The position numbers were made by a program, and so were the translations under genes. The notes under the pieces are model-generated. The model saw nothing but the letters and a program-made list of their open reading frames with translations, did no database searches and was not told where the DNA came from. From a bacterium (GTDB lineage Bacteria > Zhuqueibacterota > Zhuqueibacteria > Residuimicrobiales > Residuimicrobiaceae), in assembly GCA_029565685.1 (NCBI GenBank), contig JAKQNR010000021.1:124001-188000 (forward strand): 64,000 bases of DNA, written 5' to 3'. This document shows, piece after piece, positions 17,331-27,603 of this stretch. Every line of letters starts with the position of its first letter. Position 1 is the stretch's first letter.

Positions 17331-19817
17331 TCACTCGTTTTCAATGGGCTGTGATTTGATGCTGTCCTCATCCGCATCCCCCGGAGCCTCGCCGCCGCTG
17401 ACCAGCTCTAGGGCGCTGCCTTTTTTTCGCACCCGGATCAGGGTGCCGTCGCTGAACCGGCCTTTAAGCAGCTCCTCGGCAATGGGGTTTTCCACGAATT
17501 TTTGAATGGTGCGCCGCAGCGGCCGTGCGCCGTATTGCGGGTCAAACCCGGCATCCGCCAGATACTCTTTTGCGCCGCGGGAGAGATCGATCTTGATGTT
17601 TCGGTCAGACACTTTGGACAGCATCTCGGCGATGACGATGTCAATGATCTTGATCATATCTTCACGGTCCAGCTGACGGAACACCACGATGTCGTCCACG
17701 CGGTTGATGAACTCGGGATTGAACAGCTTTTTCACTTGCTCGATCAGCTTTTCGCGCATATGGGTGTAATCCGATTGCGCGTTCGATTTGCTGAATCCAA
17801 AGGAGCCGCCGCTTTTATTGATCTCGCGGGCGCCGATATTGCTGGTCATGATCAGTACCGTATTCTTGAAATCGACCTTGCGGCCCAGCCCATCGGTCAC
17901 GTGACCTTCATCGAGGATTTGCAAAAGGATGTTAAAGACATCCGGGTGTGCTTTTTCGATCTCATCGAAGAGCACCACGGCATAGGGATGGCGGCGCACT
18001 TTTTCAGTCAACTGTCCGCCCTCTTCATACCCCACGTAGCCCGGAGGCGCACCGGTGAGCCGCGACACGGCGAATTTCTCCATGTACTCGGACATATCGA
18101 TGCGGATCAGAGCGTCCTCGGTTTCGAACAGATAGCGGGCCAGTTCTTTGGCCAGTTGGGTTTTGCCCACGCCGGTGGGACCCAGAAAGATGAACGAACC
18201 GATAGGGCGATGGGGGTCCTTGAGTCCGGCCCGTGTGCGTTGGATCGCTTGGGTCAGGACGTCGATGACCATATCCTGGCCGATGATCCGCTCTTTTAAA
18301 ACCTGGCTCATTCTAAGCAGGCGGTCGGACTCGGTCTGCGCCACCCGCGACACTGGTATGCCGGTGATCATGGACACCACTTCAGATACGTCCTGTTCCG
18401 TGACCTGGGCAAAGGCCGCGTCCTGATCGTCGTTCCAGCGCCGTTTGGTGTCATCCAGTTCGCGCAGCAGGTTCTTTTCACGATCGCGCAGAATCGCGGC
18501 TTTTTCGAAATTCTGCAGCCGCACCACTGCGTCTTTTTCCGCGCGGATGCGTTTGATCTGCTCTTCCAAATCCGTGATCTCGCGGGGCACCACGATGTTA
18601 GCCAGATGGACGCGGGCGCCGGATTCGTCGAGCACGTCGATCGCCTTGTCCGGCTGATAGCGGTCGGTGATGTAGCGGTCGGATAATTTTACGATCTCGC
18701 GGATGGCCTCATCGGTATACTTGACTCGGTGATGGCTTTCATACCGTCCGCGCAGCCCTTTGATGATTTCAAAGGTCTCTTCGCTGCTGGGCGGATCGAT
18801 GAGGACCTTCTGAAAGCGGCGTTCCAGGGCGCCGTCTTTTTCGATATATTGCCGATATTCATCCAGCGTGGTGGCGCCGATGCACTGCAGTTCACCGCGC
18901 GATAGGGCCGGTTTGAACATGTTGGAGGCGTCCAACGAACCGGACGCGCCGCCGGCGCCGACCAGCGTGTGCATTTCATCGATGAACAAGATGATGTCGC
19001 GGGTGCGCACCAGCTCGTTCATGATCGCTTTCATGCGTTCTTCAAATTGACCGCGATATTTGGTGCCTGCCACGATGGCGCCGAGATCCAGCGTCACCAC
19101 CCGCTTGTTGTGCAAAATGCGCGGCACTTTTTTCTCCACGATGCGCAGGGCCAGTCCCTCGGCAATGGCGGTCTTGCCCACTCCGGGTTCGCCGATCAAA
19201 ACCGGATTGTTCTTCTTGCGCCGGCTGAGAATTTGAGCGACTCGCTGTATCTCTTTGTCCCGTCCGATGATGGGATCCAGATCGCCGTGCATCGCCATCT
19301 CGGTGAGATCCCGGCCGAAATGGTCCAGCGCAGGCGTCTGCGATTTTTGCTGGCTTTCAGCAGCCGCCTGGGACTGATTGGCCCCTTGCATGATCCTGTC
19401 CAGTTCTTCGGCCACTGCCTCATAGGTGACGCCAAAACTTTTAAGAATCTGGGCCGCCAGGCCCTCTTTTTCTTTCACCAGCGCCAGCAAAAGGTGTTCG
19501 GTACCGATGATATCCGATTTATGCCGGTCCGCCTCCACATAGGCGCTCTTGAGGATTTTTTCCGCCCGTTTGGTGAATGGAATGTTGCCGATGGTCATGG
19601 TATCGCCGGATACGCGCCCCGCATCTTCCACCGCAGTCTTGATCTCTTCCAGATCACAACCCAAGGCATGCAGTATTTCGATCGCAATGCCCTCGCCTTC
19701 GCGGATGAGGCCGAGCAGAAGGTGCTCGGTGCCGATATAGTCATGTCCAAGTCGCAACGCTTCATCCCGCGCAAATTGAATGACCATTTGCACGCGACTT
19801 GAAAAATTGTTTTTCAT
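17331..19817 (-). CDS. clpC: ATP-dependent Clp protease ATP-binding subunit ClpC
   Basis: ClpC is a Hsp100 unfoldase that feeds substrates to ClpP. The 828 residues show a double Clp N-domain (1-145, with [15 protein letters not shown] and [15 protein letters not shown]), the first AAA+ module (Walker A GEPGVGKT, 209-216), a UVR-containing middle region ([13 protein letters not shown], near 440) that distinguishes ClpC from ClpA, and the second AAA+ module (GPTGVGKT, near 550) with [14 protein letters not shown] lies six bases before the ATG. No clpP, ctsR or mcsB gene is nearby. It is separated from the lol genes by 301 bases. Confidence 0.97.
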   Translation of the reverse strand: MKNNFSSRVQMVIQFARDEALRLGHDYIGTEHLLLGLIREGEGIAIEILHALGCDLEEIKTAVEDAGRVSGDTMTIGNIPFTKRAEKILKSAYVEADRHKSDIIGTEHLLLALVKEKEGLAAQILKSFGVTYEAVAEELDRIMQGANQSQAAAESQQKSQTPALDHFGRDLTEMAMHGDLDPIIGRDKEIQRVAQILSRRKKNNPVLIGEPGVGKTAIAEGLALRIVEKKVPRILHNKRVVTLDLGAIVAGTKYRGQFEERMKAIMNELVRTRDIILFIDEMHTLVGAGGASGSLDASNMFKPALSRGELQCIGATTLDEYRQYIEKDGALERRFQKVLIDPPSSEETFEIIKGLRGRYESHHRVKYTDEAIREIVKLSDRYITDRYQPDKAIDVLDESGARVHLANIVVPREITDLEEQIKRIRAEKDAVVRLQNFEKAAILRDREKNLLRELDDTKRRWNDDQDAAFAQVTEQDVSEVVSMITGIPVSRVAQTESDRLLRMSQVLKERIIGQDMVIDVLTQAIQRTRAGLKDPHRPIGSFIFLGPTGVGKTQLAKELARYLFETEDALIRIDMSEYMEKFAVSRLTGAPPGYVGYEEGGQLTEKVRRHPYAVVLFDEIEKAHPDVFNILLQILDEGHVTDGLGRKVDFKNTVLIMTSNIGAREINKSGGSFGFSKSNAQSDYTHMREKLIEQVKKLFNPEFINRVDDIVVFRQLDREDMIKIIDIVIAEMLSKVSDRNIKIDLSRGAKEYLADAGFDPQYGARPLRRTIQKFVENPIAEELLKGRFSDGTLIRVRKKGSALELVSGGEAPGDADEDSIKSQPIENE

Positions 19818-20118
19818 AGGAAGCTCCTGATAACGAAAAGCGTAGGAAGAATTCTATCAATTGATCTTTACCTTAAACAGCGCCACTCCACCGGAGGGTT
19901 CCCATTTTTTTCCTTCTGCGTTGATCCCGGTACAGGTTGTCTGTTTATTTTGACAATTCTCCTCTCATGCTGGCCCTGAATGGCTTCAGGGTAACTTTTT
20001 GGTATTATTGAATTAATTGAGTGAAGCTGCGCCGTGGCGCGGCCGGCCGCACCCGTTATTTCTCAAATACCATGCCATATATACTATAATATATAGGAAT
20101 TATTCCTCGATAGCAATA
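19818..20118 (-). other. 301-bp intergenic region upstream of clpC
   Basis: It contains TTGTC-N10-GACAA (19937-19956), a perfect hairpin CCCTGAA/TTCAGGG (19974-19991), an AT-rich stretch around 20082-20096, and the palindrome AGGAAT-T-ATTCCT (20095-20107). Any could be regulatory. I find no CIRCE element and no convincing minus-strand promoter for clpC. Confidence 0.5.
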
Positions 20119-20814
20119 TTAATCATTTTTCTCGTCGCTCTTGATCCGGCCGTCGAGCAGTTCCACCACTCGGTCTGCCCGCTGGGCTAATTCTCGGTTA
20201 TGCGTGACGATGATCAAGGTCTGGCCGTTGGCGCGGCACAGTTGCCATAGCAGCTGATGCAGCTGTTCCCCGGATGCCATGTCCAGGTTGCCGGAGGGCT
20301 CATCCGCCAGGATCAGTCGCGGCTGATTGATCAGCGCTCGGGCTACTGCCACGCGCTGCTGCTCTCCGCCGGAGAGTTCATTGGGCCGATGGCCGGCCCG
20401 GGCTTCCAGCCCGACCTGGCTGAGGAGGCGCCGACCCCGTTCTGTCAATGCCGCCATCCGCTGGCCGGCAATTAATCCAGGCAGGAGGATGTTCTCCAGT
20501 GCGGTGAATTCAGGCAGCAGATGATGCATTTGATAGACAAATCCGATCGTTTTGTTGCGGAACTGGGCCAGCTGGGCTTCAGCGAGCTGGTTGACGTCTC
20601 TGCCCTGCCACGTGATCCGGCCTTGTGACGGCCGGTCCAATGTGCCGAGCAGGTGCAGCAAAGTGCTTTTTCCCACGCCGGAAGGTCCGACGATGGCGAC
20701 TATTTCACCCGCCGCCACCTTCAGCGTGATGCCCTTTAGCACGTGCAGTTCCGAATCCTTGCCGGTGCGGTACCGCTTGTGCAGATCGTAGGTTTGTAAT
20801 AAAGTCTCATTCAT
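20119..20814 (-). CDS. lolD: Lipoprotein-releasing ABC transporter, ATPase subunit (LolD-like)
   Basis: The 231 residues form an MJ0796/LolD-type ATPase: Walker A GPSGVGKST, signature LSGGEQQR, Walker B LILADEPSGNLD, and a switch histidine in IIVTHN. With two FtsX-type permeases upstream this matches LolCDE, which releases lipoproteins from the inner membrane. MacB-type export remains possible for isolated members, but the gene order favours Lol. The start overlaps the upstream permease by eight bases, so translation is probably coupled. Confidence 0.9.
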   Translation of the reverse strand: MNETLLQTYDLHKRYRTGKDSELHVLKGITLKVAAGEIVAIVGPSGVGKSTLLHLLGTLDRPSQGRITWQGRDVNQLAEAQLAQFRNKTIGFVYQMHHLLPEFTALENILLPGLIAGQRMAALTERGRRLLSQVGLEARAGHRPNELSGGEQQRVAVARALINQPRLILADEPSGNLDMASGEQLHQLLWQLCRANGQTLIIVTHNRELAQRADRVVELLDGRIKSDEKND

Positions 20815-22021
20815 TTCGCAGAGCTTCCACCGGATGTAAACGAGCAGCGCGCAGGGCCGGATAGACCGAAGCCAGCCACGCCAGTAGGACCGTGATCAAG
20901 GTGATGAGCGCAAAATCGCTTTTGCGCATCAGCACCGGCAGCCACGAGACGATATAGACATCCGGCGGCAGCGACAGCCATCGAAAGGCTTGCTGCGACC
21001 AGCAGATGCCATAGCCGATGGCGCTGCCGAGCAGCGCGCCGAATACGCCTATAAATATACCCTCAAAAGTGAAAATCCGCCGAATTTGCCGTGTCGAGGC
21101 GCCCAGGGATTTCAGCACCCCGATCTGCGCCTTTTTTTCCATGGTGATCATGATGAGGATGCTGATGATGTTAAAGCTGGCCACCAGAATGATCAGGCTG
21201 AGTACAATGACCGCTGTCCATTTTTGCATTTTCATCCAGGCAAAGAGGTTTGGATTCACGTCCAGCCAAGTGTTGGCGTGATAGGGATAGCCGAGGCGGT
21301 TGCGAAGTTCAGCGGCCACTGTCTCCGCCTGCTGAAAATCGTACAGCCGCAGTTCCAGCCCGCTGATCCGAGTGCCGTAGAGAAACAGCTTTTGCGCTTC
21401 CTGCAAATGGATGTAGGTGAGATTATCGTCCAGGCCGTACAGGCCGGTTCGCACCAGCCCGCGCACCACGAACCGCATCATCTGCGGCATCTGCAACAGC
21501 GAGGGATTGCCCATATAGCTGGCCACCAGCACGGTATCGCCCGGCAGCGCCTGCAGCTTTTCCGCTAGAAAAATGCCGAGAAGTATGCCTGCTTCGGGCT
21601 CGTCCGCGAGATACTCGCCCTGGATAACGCAGCTTTTCAAGTCGACCACCTCCCCAGCGGTGCGCGGATCGATGCCCTGGATGACCACGCCGGTGGTGTG
21701 TTTTTTGTGCTTGATCAGCCCCTTGCCTTCCAGATAGGGGGTGATCGCCTGCACAGCGGAAAGCGATTGTACGGTTTTGGCCACAGCCTGGACGTCGCTT
21801 AGGCCGCGGTCATGAAAGGTCACCACTTTGACATGACTGCCCATGGCGATGAAACGGGATCGAACTTCGGATTCATAGCCGTTCATGACCGAAAGAACGA
21901 TGATCAGCGCCGCTACCCCAACGATAACGCCGGCAATGGCGATATAGGTGATGGCCGACAACAAACCCGATTGCCGGCGGGAGCGCAGATGACGCAGGGC
22001 TACGAAAAATTCAAAAGACAT
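20807..22021 (-). CDS. lolC: Lipoprotein-releasing ABC transporter permease (LolC/LolE family), second copy
   Basis: FtsX/LolCE-type permease of 404 residues from the ATG at 22021. This start aligns with the paralogous upstream gene (FEFFVALRHLRSRR against YELYIALRYLRSKR). An ATG at 22060 with GAGG upstream would add 13 residues. A membrane helix follows (IAIAGVIVGVAALIIVLSVMNG), then a large periplasmic domain, and three C-terminal helices beginning near LSLIILVASFNIISIL. It pairs with the neighbouring permease to make a LolCDE-type complex. Which copy is LolC and which is LolE cannot be decided here. Confidence 0.88.
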   Translation of the reverse strand: MSFEFFVALRHLRSRRQSGLLSAITYIAIAGVIVGVAALIIVLSVMNGYESEVRSRFIAMGSHVKVVTFHDRGLSDVQAVAKTVQSLSAVQAITPYLEGKGLIKHKKHTTGVVIQGIDPRTAGEVVDLKSCVIQGEYLADEPEAGILLGIFLAEKLQALPGDTVLVASYMGNPSLLQMPQMMRFVVRGLVRTGLYGLDDNLTYIHLQEAQKLFLYGTRISGLELRLYDFQQAETVAAELRNRLGYPYHANTWLDVNPNLFAWMKMQKWTAVIVLSLIILVASFNIISILIMITMEKKAQIGVLKSLGASTRQIRRIFTFEGIFIGVFGALLGSAIGYGICWSQQAFRWLSLPPDVYIVSWLPVLMRKSDFALITLITVLLAWLASVYPALRAARLHPVEALRNE

Positions 22022-22108
22022 GGCAGTTCCAAACGATCGCTCAAAATTCTTCACACTCATGATGCAGCCTCAGAGCCGTCAGGCCCTGGATCAACCGCAG
22101 GCGCTGTT

Positions 22109-23344
22109 TCATTCATAGCGCAGGGCGGCCACTGGATCCAGGGCCGCCGCCCGAGCGGCGGGCAACACAGCGGCGACGAACGAGATCAGCAACGCCGCCA
22201 TGGTGATAAAGACAAAATCGAGAACTTTCATGTCCACCGGCAGCCAGCTGATGATATAGATGTCCGTCGGCAGACTAAAAAATTTATAGACCTGTTGCAG
22301 ACGGCACAGAGCGTAGCCGATCGCATCCCCCAACAGCGTGCCGAGAATGCCCACCAGCGCACCTTGAAAAGTGAAAATTTTCTGAATGCTGCTCTGCGAG
22401 GCGCCCATGGAACGGAGGATGCCGATCTCCCGGGTTTTCTCCATGGTGACCATGATCAGCGTAGAGAGAATATTAAAGGCCGCCACCAGGATGATCAGGC
22501 AGAGGATGATGAACGCCGCCCATTTTTCGATCTGCATCCAGGCGAACAGGTTGGGATTGAGCTCGCGCCAAGTCAGCGGACGATACTCTGGCGGCAGGGA
22601 CTGTCGGATGATCCGGGCGACCGCATCCGCTTTTTCATAATCATCCAGACGCATCTCCAGGCCGGTGACGCTGCTTCCGGTTTTGCACAACTTTTGCGCG
22701 GCAGGGACCGAGATATAGGCATAGGCGTCGTCGTATTCGAACAGACCGGTCTCAAAATAGCCGGTGACGCGAAACTGCATCAGCTGCGGCATTCGGCCAA
22801 AGGTGAACAGCCCGTCAAAGGAGGCGATGGAGATTTTATCTCCCACCGTCACCATCAGCCGGTCGGCCAGGTTGAAACCCAGCACGATGCCGGGAAGCTC
22901 GGGTTCTCCGGGCGCGGTGGTGGGGCCCAACTCCAACTGGCCAAAGTTGATGTTTTTCGCCAGGTCAGTCACCTGGGTGGCGCTCTCCGCCAGGATGCCG
23001 CGCAACAGCACGCCTGTCTGCTGCTCCCGTGATTTGATCAACCCCTTGCCCTCTACATAGGGGCTGACGGCTTTTACGTGAGGCAGGCCTTGCAGTCGAT
23101 TCATCAAGTTTTGGTAATCGGCCATGGGTTCTTGGTCCTGCCGGACCAGGCGCAGATGGCTGTCCACGCCGAGAAAGCGGGAGCGGACCTCCCGCTCCAG
23201 TCCATTCATCACCGACAGGACGATGATGAGCGCCGCCACGCCGATGGTGATGCCGACGATCGAGATGTAGGTGATCAGCGAGATAAAGCCGGTCTTGCGC
23301 TTGGAACGCAGATAGCGCAGGGCGATGTAGAGCTCGTACGGCAT
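22109..23344 (-). CDS. lolE: Lipoprotein-releasing ABC transporter permease (LolC/LolE family), first copy
   Basis: Paralogue of the following permease, with 411 residues and the same layout: an N-terminal helix (SIVGITIGVAALIIVLSVMNG), a periplasmic domain of about 230 residues, and three C-terminal helices (LCLIILVAAFNILSTLIMV, then FTFQGALVGILGTLLG and the final pair). The start ATG lies three bases after the lysS stop, which suggests that the lol genes are translated from the lysS transcript. The second permease follows after 48 to 87 bases depending on its start. Confidence 0.88.
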   Translation of the reverse strand: MPYELYIALRYLRSKRKTGFISLITYISIVGITIGVAALIIVLSVMNGLEREVRSRFLGVDSHLRLVRQDQEPMADYQNLMNRLQGLPHVKAVSPYVEGKGLIKSREQQTGVLLRGILAESATQVTDLAKNINFGQLELGPTTAPGEPELPGIVLGFNLADRLMVTVGDKISIASFDGLFTFGRMPQLMQFRVTGYFETGLFEYDDAYAYISVPAAQKLCKTGSSVTGLEMRLDDYEKADAVARIIRQSLPPEYRPLTWRELNPNLFAWMQIEKWAAFIILCLIILVAAFNILSTLIMVTMEKTREIGILRSMGASQSSIQKIFTFQGALVGILGTLLGDAIGYALCRLQQVYKFFSLPTDIYIISWLPVDMKVLDFVFITMAALLISFVAAVLPAARAAALDPVAALRYE

Positions 23345-23347
23345 GGA

Positions 23348-24850
23348 TTATTCAGGCCGCATGGTCGGGAAAAAGATCACGTCGCGGATGGACGCCGCAT
23401 CGGTGAACAGCATGGTGAGCCGGTCGATGCCCATGCCCAAACCGGTGGTGGGCGGCATGCCGTATTCCAGGGCACGGAGGAAATCTTCGTCCAGCTGATG
23501 CGCTTCTTCATCGCCGGCATCGGCCATGGCCGCCTGCGCTTCGAAACGTTTGCGCTGATCGATGGGATCGTTGAGTTCGGAAAAGGCGTTGGCGATTTCC
23601 CGGCCGGCGACAAAGCATTCAAAGCGTTCCACCAGTCCCTCCTCGCTGCGGTGCTTTTTGGCCAGGGGCGACAACTCTACCGGGTAATCGCAGAGAAACG
23701 TGGGCTGCATGAAATGGGGCTCCACTTTTTCTTTCATGATCTCATCGAGGATTTTGCCGCTGTTCATGCCCTCCTCCACCTCGCAGTGCAGGGTTTTGCC
23801 GATGTGCAGCAGTTCGGCGGTGGTTTTTCCGCGAAGATCATGGCCGGTATATTTTTTCAGAGCGTCGTAAAAGGTGATGCGCGGCCAGGGCGCGGCGAAA
23901 TCGATCTCCTGACCCTGATAGATCGTTTTCGTCGAGCCGTTGATCTGCTGAGCCAAGGTGGTGATCATCTCTTCAACCAGATTCATCATGAAATGATAAT
24001 CTTCATAAGCAACGTACAGCTCCATCATGGTGAATTCAGGATTATGGGTGCGGTCGATGCCCTCGTTGCGGAAATCCTTGCTGATCTCGTAAACGCCCTC
24101 GTATCCGCCGACGATAAGTCGCTTCAGGTACAGTTCGTCGGCGATGCGCAGATAAAGCGTCAGATCCAGGGTGTTGTGATGCGTGGTGAACGGCCGCGCG
24201 GCCGCACCGCCGTAGAGCGGTTGCAGCACTGGCGTCTCCACTTCCAGATAGCCGCGGCTGTCCAGATAGCGGCGCATGGCGCTGATGATCTGCGATCGTT
24301 TAATGAACACTTCGCGCACCGGCCGGTTGACGATGAGATCGACGTAGCGCTGCCGGTAGCGCAATTCGGTGTCGGCAAAGGCATCGTAGGTGACCGCTTT
24401 GCCGTTCTCGATTTTTTCTTTGACCACCGGCAGAGGGCGGAGGTTTTTGCTCAACAGTTCCACTTTCGCCGCCAGCAGGCTCACCTCACCGCTATGGGTC
24501 ACAAACACCGTGCCCTCCACGCCGATGATATCGCCGATGTCGAACAACTTGAATAACTCGTACGCTGCTTCCCCTACCTGATCGAGGCGCACATAAATCT
24601 GGATGCGGTCGCTCGAATCCATGATGTGAGCGAAAGCGGCCTTGCCCATGCGCCGAACCGCCATGATGCGGCCGGCCAGACGCAACACCTGATTTTCCAG
24701 CTCTGTATGACGGGCGATGACTTCGCGGGCGTGATGGGTGCGTTCAAACCGGTAGGCAAAAGGATTGACGTTCATCTCCGCCAGTTTGTCCAGCTTGGCG
24801 CGGCGGACTTTCATGACTTCATTCAGGTCTTCCATCTGCGGTTCTGACAT
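23348..24850 (-). CDS. lysS: Lysyl-tRNA synthetase, class II
   Basis: LysRS charges tRNA-Lys. The 500 residues have an N-terminal OB-fold anticodon-binding domain (about 55-150, LRLAGRIMAVRRMGKAAF) and the class II catalytic core with motif 2 (FRNEGIDRTHNPEFTMMELY) and motif 3 (GLGMGIDRLTMLFTD). It ends with SIRDVIFFPTMRPE, typical of bacterial LysS. AAGAGG lies five to six bases before the ATG. The 175-base gap to alr shows no terminator or clear promoter. Confidence 0.97.
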   Translation of the reverse strand: MSEPQMEDLNEVMKVRRAKLDKLAEMNVNPFAYRFERTHHAREVIARHTELENQVLRLAGRIMAVRRMGKAAFAHIMDSSDRIQIYVRLDQVGEAAYELFKLFDIGDIIGVEGTVFVTHSGEVSLLAAKVELLSKNLRPLPVVKEKIENGKAVTYDAFADTELRYRQRYVDLIVNRPVREVFIKRSQIISAMRRYLDSRGYLEVETPVLQPLYGGAAARPFTTHHNTLDLTLYLRIADELYLKRLIVGGYEGVYEISKDFRNEGIDRTHNPEFTMMELYVAYEDYHFMMNLVEEMITTLAQQINGSTKTIYQGQEIDFAAPWPRITFYDALKKYTGHDLRGKTTAELLHIGKTLHCEVEEGMNSGKILDEIMKEKVEPHFMQPTFLCDYPVELSPLAKKHRSEEGLVERFECFVAGREIANAFSELNDPIDQRKRFEAQAAMADAGDEEAHQLDEDFLRALEYGMPPTTGLGMGIDRLTMLFTDAASIRDVIFFPTMRPE

Positions 24851-25025
24851 AGTTCCTCTTAACGAATCATTGGGTCAACTTTTCGGTGAAATTTTTTCAT
24901 CCGGTTTCACGACAATCCCTGCGGGCTGCGACCTGGAAAAATTTTTGCTCCGTTTTCCTGCTTTCAGCGACAACCCGGCCGCGGTTTTAGGCCTGCGGCC
25001 GTCGGCATGCCCCGCAATGCTCTGC

Positions 25026-26168
25026 TCAGGTCCGTTTCACGGGCGTCGAGGCCTCTCCGGCGGCCACATAGAGGCGCGGCACCCGTTTGGCCACCCAGCA
25101 GGTTACCTCATAGGGGATGGTGTTTATTTTTTCACAGATCGAGTCCACGGTGATGCACTGGTCGCCCTGGCTGCCGAACAGCACCGCCTCATCGCCGATG
25201 GCCACATCGGTGCAGCGGCCGAGATCCACCAGGATCATGTCCATGCACACCCGGCCGACGACCGGAAAGCGCTGTCCGTGGATCAACACTTCCCCGCAGT
25301 TGCTCAGCAAGCGGTTATAGCCGTCGCCGTAGCCTACCGGCAGCGTGGCGATAGTGGTTTTTTCCCGGGCGATGAATTGCCGTCCATAGCTGACGCTTTC
25401 GCCGCGCTCAATGGTTTTGACGTATTGGACCCGGGTCTGCAGCGTCATGGCCGGCCGCAGCGGAATGCTTTCTGTGGTTTCGCGCGATGGATAGTAGCCG
25501 TACATCATCACGCCGGGGCGCACCAGGTCAAAATAACTGTCCGGCATGTCGAGAATGGCCGCCGAGTTGGCGATGTGTTTCAGGGGGACCTGAATGCCGT
25601 ACCGTTGCAGCTGCTCAATGGTTTCGCGAAACCGTTCCAGCTGCAGTTCGGCGTAGCTTTTGTCCAGCCAGTCGGCAGTGGCGAAATGGCTGTACAGGCC
25701 CTGCAGCGGCAGTTCTTTGTATTTCAGCAGACGTTGCACAAAGGGCAGCGTTTGGTCCCAGGCCACGCCGATGCGCCCCATGCCGGTATCCACCTTGACG
25801 TGCACAGGTACAGCGCATCCGGCCTTTCTGGCTGCTGCGGACAGTTGTCGCAGCCCCTGTTCCTCAAAAACCGTGGCTTGAAGCTCAAAGCGCGGGATAA
25901 AAAAAGCATCCTCATGAGAAAAACCGCCGAAGACCAGGATCGGCGCCTCTAGGCCCGCTTTGCGCAGCTCTACGGCTTCATCCACCCGCGCCACCGCCAG
26001 ATGAGTGCATCCCTGTGCCAGAGCGGTCCGGCTCACGCTCAGCGCGCCGTGGCCGTAGGCATTGGCCTTAACCACAGCCATCACGGCAGCCGGGGCCACC
26101 TTGTGCGCCACACCCTGCAAATTCCATGCGATGGCGGATAAATCCACTTTGGCAATCGTCTGCTGCAC
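25026..26168 (-). CDS. alr: Alanine racemase
   Basis: Interconverts L- and D-alanine for peptidoglycan, with pyridoxal phosphate. The 380 residues are full length. The PLP lysine is in VVKANAYGHG (residue 34) and the catalytic tyrosine is probably in ERGESVSYGRQF. HVKVDTGMGRIG and LPVGYGDGYNR are conserved. The start is a GTG (26166-26168) with a purine-rich GGGGAAGCGGAA upstream. It follows prfB by 12 bases, so the two are probably one transcript. Confidence 0.95.
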   Translation of the reverse strand: MQQTIAKVDLSAIAWNLQGVAHKVAPAAVMAVVKANAYGHGALSVSRTALAQGCTHLAVARVDEAVELRKAGLEAPILVFGGFSHEDAFFIPRFELQATVFEEQGLRQLSAAARKAGCAVPVHVKVDTGMGRIGVAWDQTLPFVQRLLKYKELPLQGLYSHFATADWLDKSYAELQLERFRETIEQLQRYGIQVPLKHIANSAAILDMPDSYFDLVRPGVMMYGYYPSRETTESIPLRPAMTLQTRVQYVKTIERGESVSYGRQFIAREKTTIATLPVGYGDGYNRLLSNCGEVLIHGQRFPVVGRVCMDMILVDLGRCTDVAIGDEAVLFGSQGDQCITVDSICEKINTIPYEVTCWVAKRVPRLYVAAGEASTPVKRT

Positions 26169-26180
26169 GTTCCGCTTCCC

Positions 26181-27273
26181 CTATTGTTGCATCAGATAGG
26201 CGTGGATAAAATCATCGAGGTCGCCGTCCATGACCGAAGAGATGTTGCTGGTCTCGTGCTCGGTGCGATGGTCTTTGACCAGATTGTAGGGGTGAAAGAC
26301 ATAGGAACGGATCTGGCTGCCCCAGGCGATATCCCGCTTGGTGCTTTCCAACTTGGCCCGTTGCGCCTCCTCTTCCTCCAATTTCATCTGATACAATTTG
26401 GACAACAATATTTTCATCGCCGACTCTTTGTTGCGGTGCTGCGACCGTTCGTTCTGGCAGGTGACCACAATGTTGGTCGGAATATGAGTGATGCGGATGG
26501 CGGAGCTGGTCTTGTTGACATGTTGGCCGCCGGCGCCGCTGGAACGGTAAGTGTCGATGCGCAGATCTTTTTCATCCACGCTGATCTCCGCGTTGTTGTC
26601 GATCTCCGGATAGACAAAGACCGAGGCGAAGGAAGTGTGTCGCCGTTTATTGGCGTCAAAGGGAGAGATGCGTACTAGACGATGCACGCCGGCTTCAGCC
26701 TTAAGGTAGCCGTAGGCATATTGGCCGGTCACCTCGATGGAGACACTTTTAATGCCTGCCTCTTCGCCATCCTGCAGGTCCAGGATCTCTGCGCCAAAGC
26801 CGCTGCGCTCGATATAGCGCAGGTACATGCGCATCAACATCTGCGCCCAATCCTGAGATTCAGTGCCGCCGGCGCCTGGATGAATGGTAAGGATGGCGTT
26901 TTTGATATCCTGCGGATGACCAAGCATGCGGCGGAATTCCAGATCCGACACGGCTTTTTCCAACTGGTCCAGATCCCGGATCAGCTCATTGCCGATGGTT
27001 TCATCCGACTCTTCCGCCGCCAGGCTGAGCAGATCTGCGGCATCCTGGCGTTGCCTGTCCAGCTTTTTCCAGGTGTCCACCCACTGGCGCAACTCGGTGA
27101 TCTCGCGCATCACCTTCTGCGCCGCTTCATTGTTGTTCCAGAAATTGGCCTGCTGGGTTTTCGCCTCCAGTGCCTCTATGGCCTGACTTTTCCGGTCAAT
27201 GTCAAAGAGACCTCCTGAGCGCCTGCAAGCGTTCCTGGTAATTGTCAATACGGTCTACAAGATCTTCGAACAT
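26181..27273 (-). CDS. prfB: Peptide chain release factor 2 with programmed +1 frameshift
   Basis: RF2 ends translation at UGA and UAA. The product is 363 residues if both segments are joined. Translation starts at ATG 27271-27273 and reads 23 codons to CTT. The next in-frame codon is TGA (27202-27204) followed by C; the ribosome slips +1 and continues as GAC ATT GAC from 27203. An AGGAGG-like stimulator lies three bases before CTT, as in the well-known RF2 autoregulatory site. The main segment carries the RF2 anticodon-like SPF (RISPFDANKRR) and the catalytic GGQ (SGAGGQHVNKT). Low RF2 raises frameshifting and so RF2 synthesis. Confidence 0.97.
27201..27219 (-). promoter_or_regulatory. prfB programmed frameshift site
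   Basis: On the minus strand AGG AGG TCT CTT TGA C gives an internal Shine-Dalgarno-like stimulator, the slippery CTT and the TGA stop followed by C, in the arrangement known from most bacterial prfB genes. Confidence 0.95.
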
Positions 27274-27313
27274 GATAGGGACCTTTTATGGCAAATAGAT
27301 GAATTTAAAAAGA

Positions 27314-27342
27314 AATTTAGCAAGAAATTTTAACAGAATCAA
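27314..27342 (-). promoter_or_regulatory. Sigma-70-type promoter for prfB-alr
   Basis: On the minus strand TTGATT (27337-27342) and TAAATT (27314-27319) are 17 bases apart. The leader to the prfB ATG is about 35 bases. Confidence 0.5.
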
Positions 27343-27460
27343 GAGATTATGATGGAAGGCGAACGGCGGGCGCTCGACCGCAGTGCTGTAGACAGCGGTT
27401 CACGATTGACCATATCGCTCCGTACGGCGAACGCCGCAGAACACGGGGAGCAGAAAGCCA

Positions 27461-27586
27461 TTATTTTCCTTCTAATTGATCGAGATCGCGCTGAATCCGG
27501 TTGATTTGCGAGGCCATGCGCCAGAGAAAGGCAGCCAGGGCCAGCCAGATCAGGGAATAAGCGGCAAACAGATAAGTCAGTTGCAT
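27461..27586 (-). CDS. ccmD: CcmD-like small membrane protein
   Basis: The 41-residue product has a single membrane helix (TYLFAAYSLIWLALAAFLWRM) followed by a charged tail (INRIQRDLDQLEGK), the usual form of CcmD. CcmD helps release the haem-CcmE complex from the CcmABC transporter. GAGGAACCT lies directly before the ATG. It sits 17 bases behind ccmC, as in other system I clusters. The frame continues upstream through ccmC, but that part is a shadow. Confidence 0.75.
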   Translation of the reverse strand: MQLTYLFAAYSLIWLALAAFLWRMASQINRIQRDLDQLEGK

Positions 27587-27603
27587 AGGTTCCTCGTTTA
27601 CAT

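Noticed and set aside
19937..19956. TTGTC-N10-GACAA inverted repeat before clpC as a CIRCE or CtsR site
   Set aside because: It matches neither the CIRCE consensus nor the CtsR heptad repeat; five-base arms can arise by chance.
20119..23344. lolD and two permeases as a MacB-type antibiotic or FtsEX system
   Set aside because: MacB is a fusion of ATPase and permease, and FtsX has a different topology with one permease. Two LolC/E-type permeases with a LolD-type ATPase fit LolCDE.
23078..24556. 492-codon plus-strand open frame opposite lysS
   Set aside because: It is exactly antisense to lysS, which has all class II synthetase motifs. Long antisense frames are common at this GC content.
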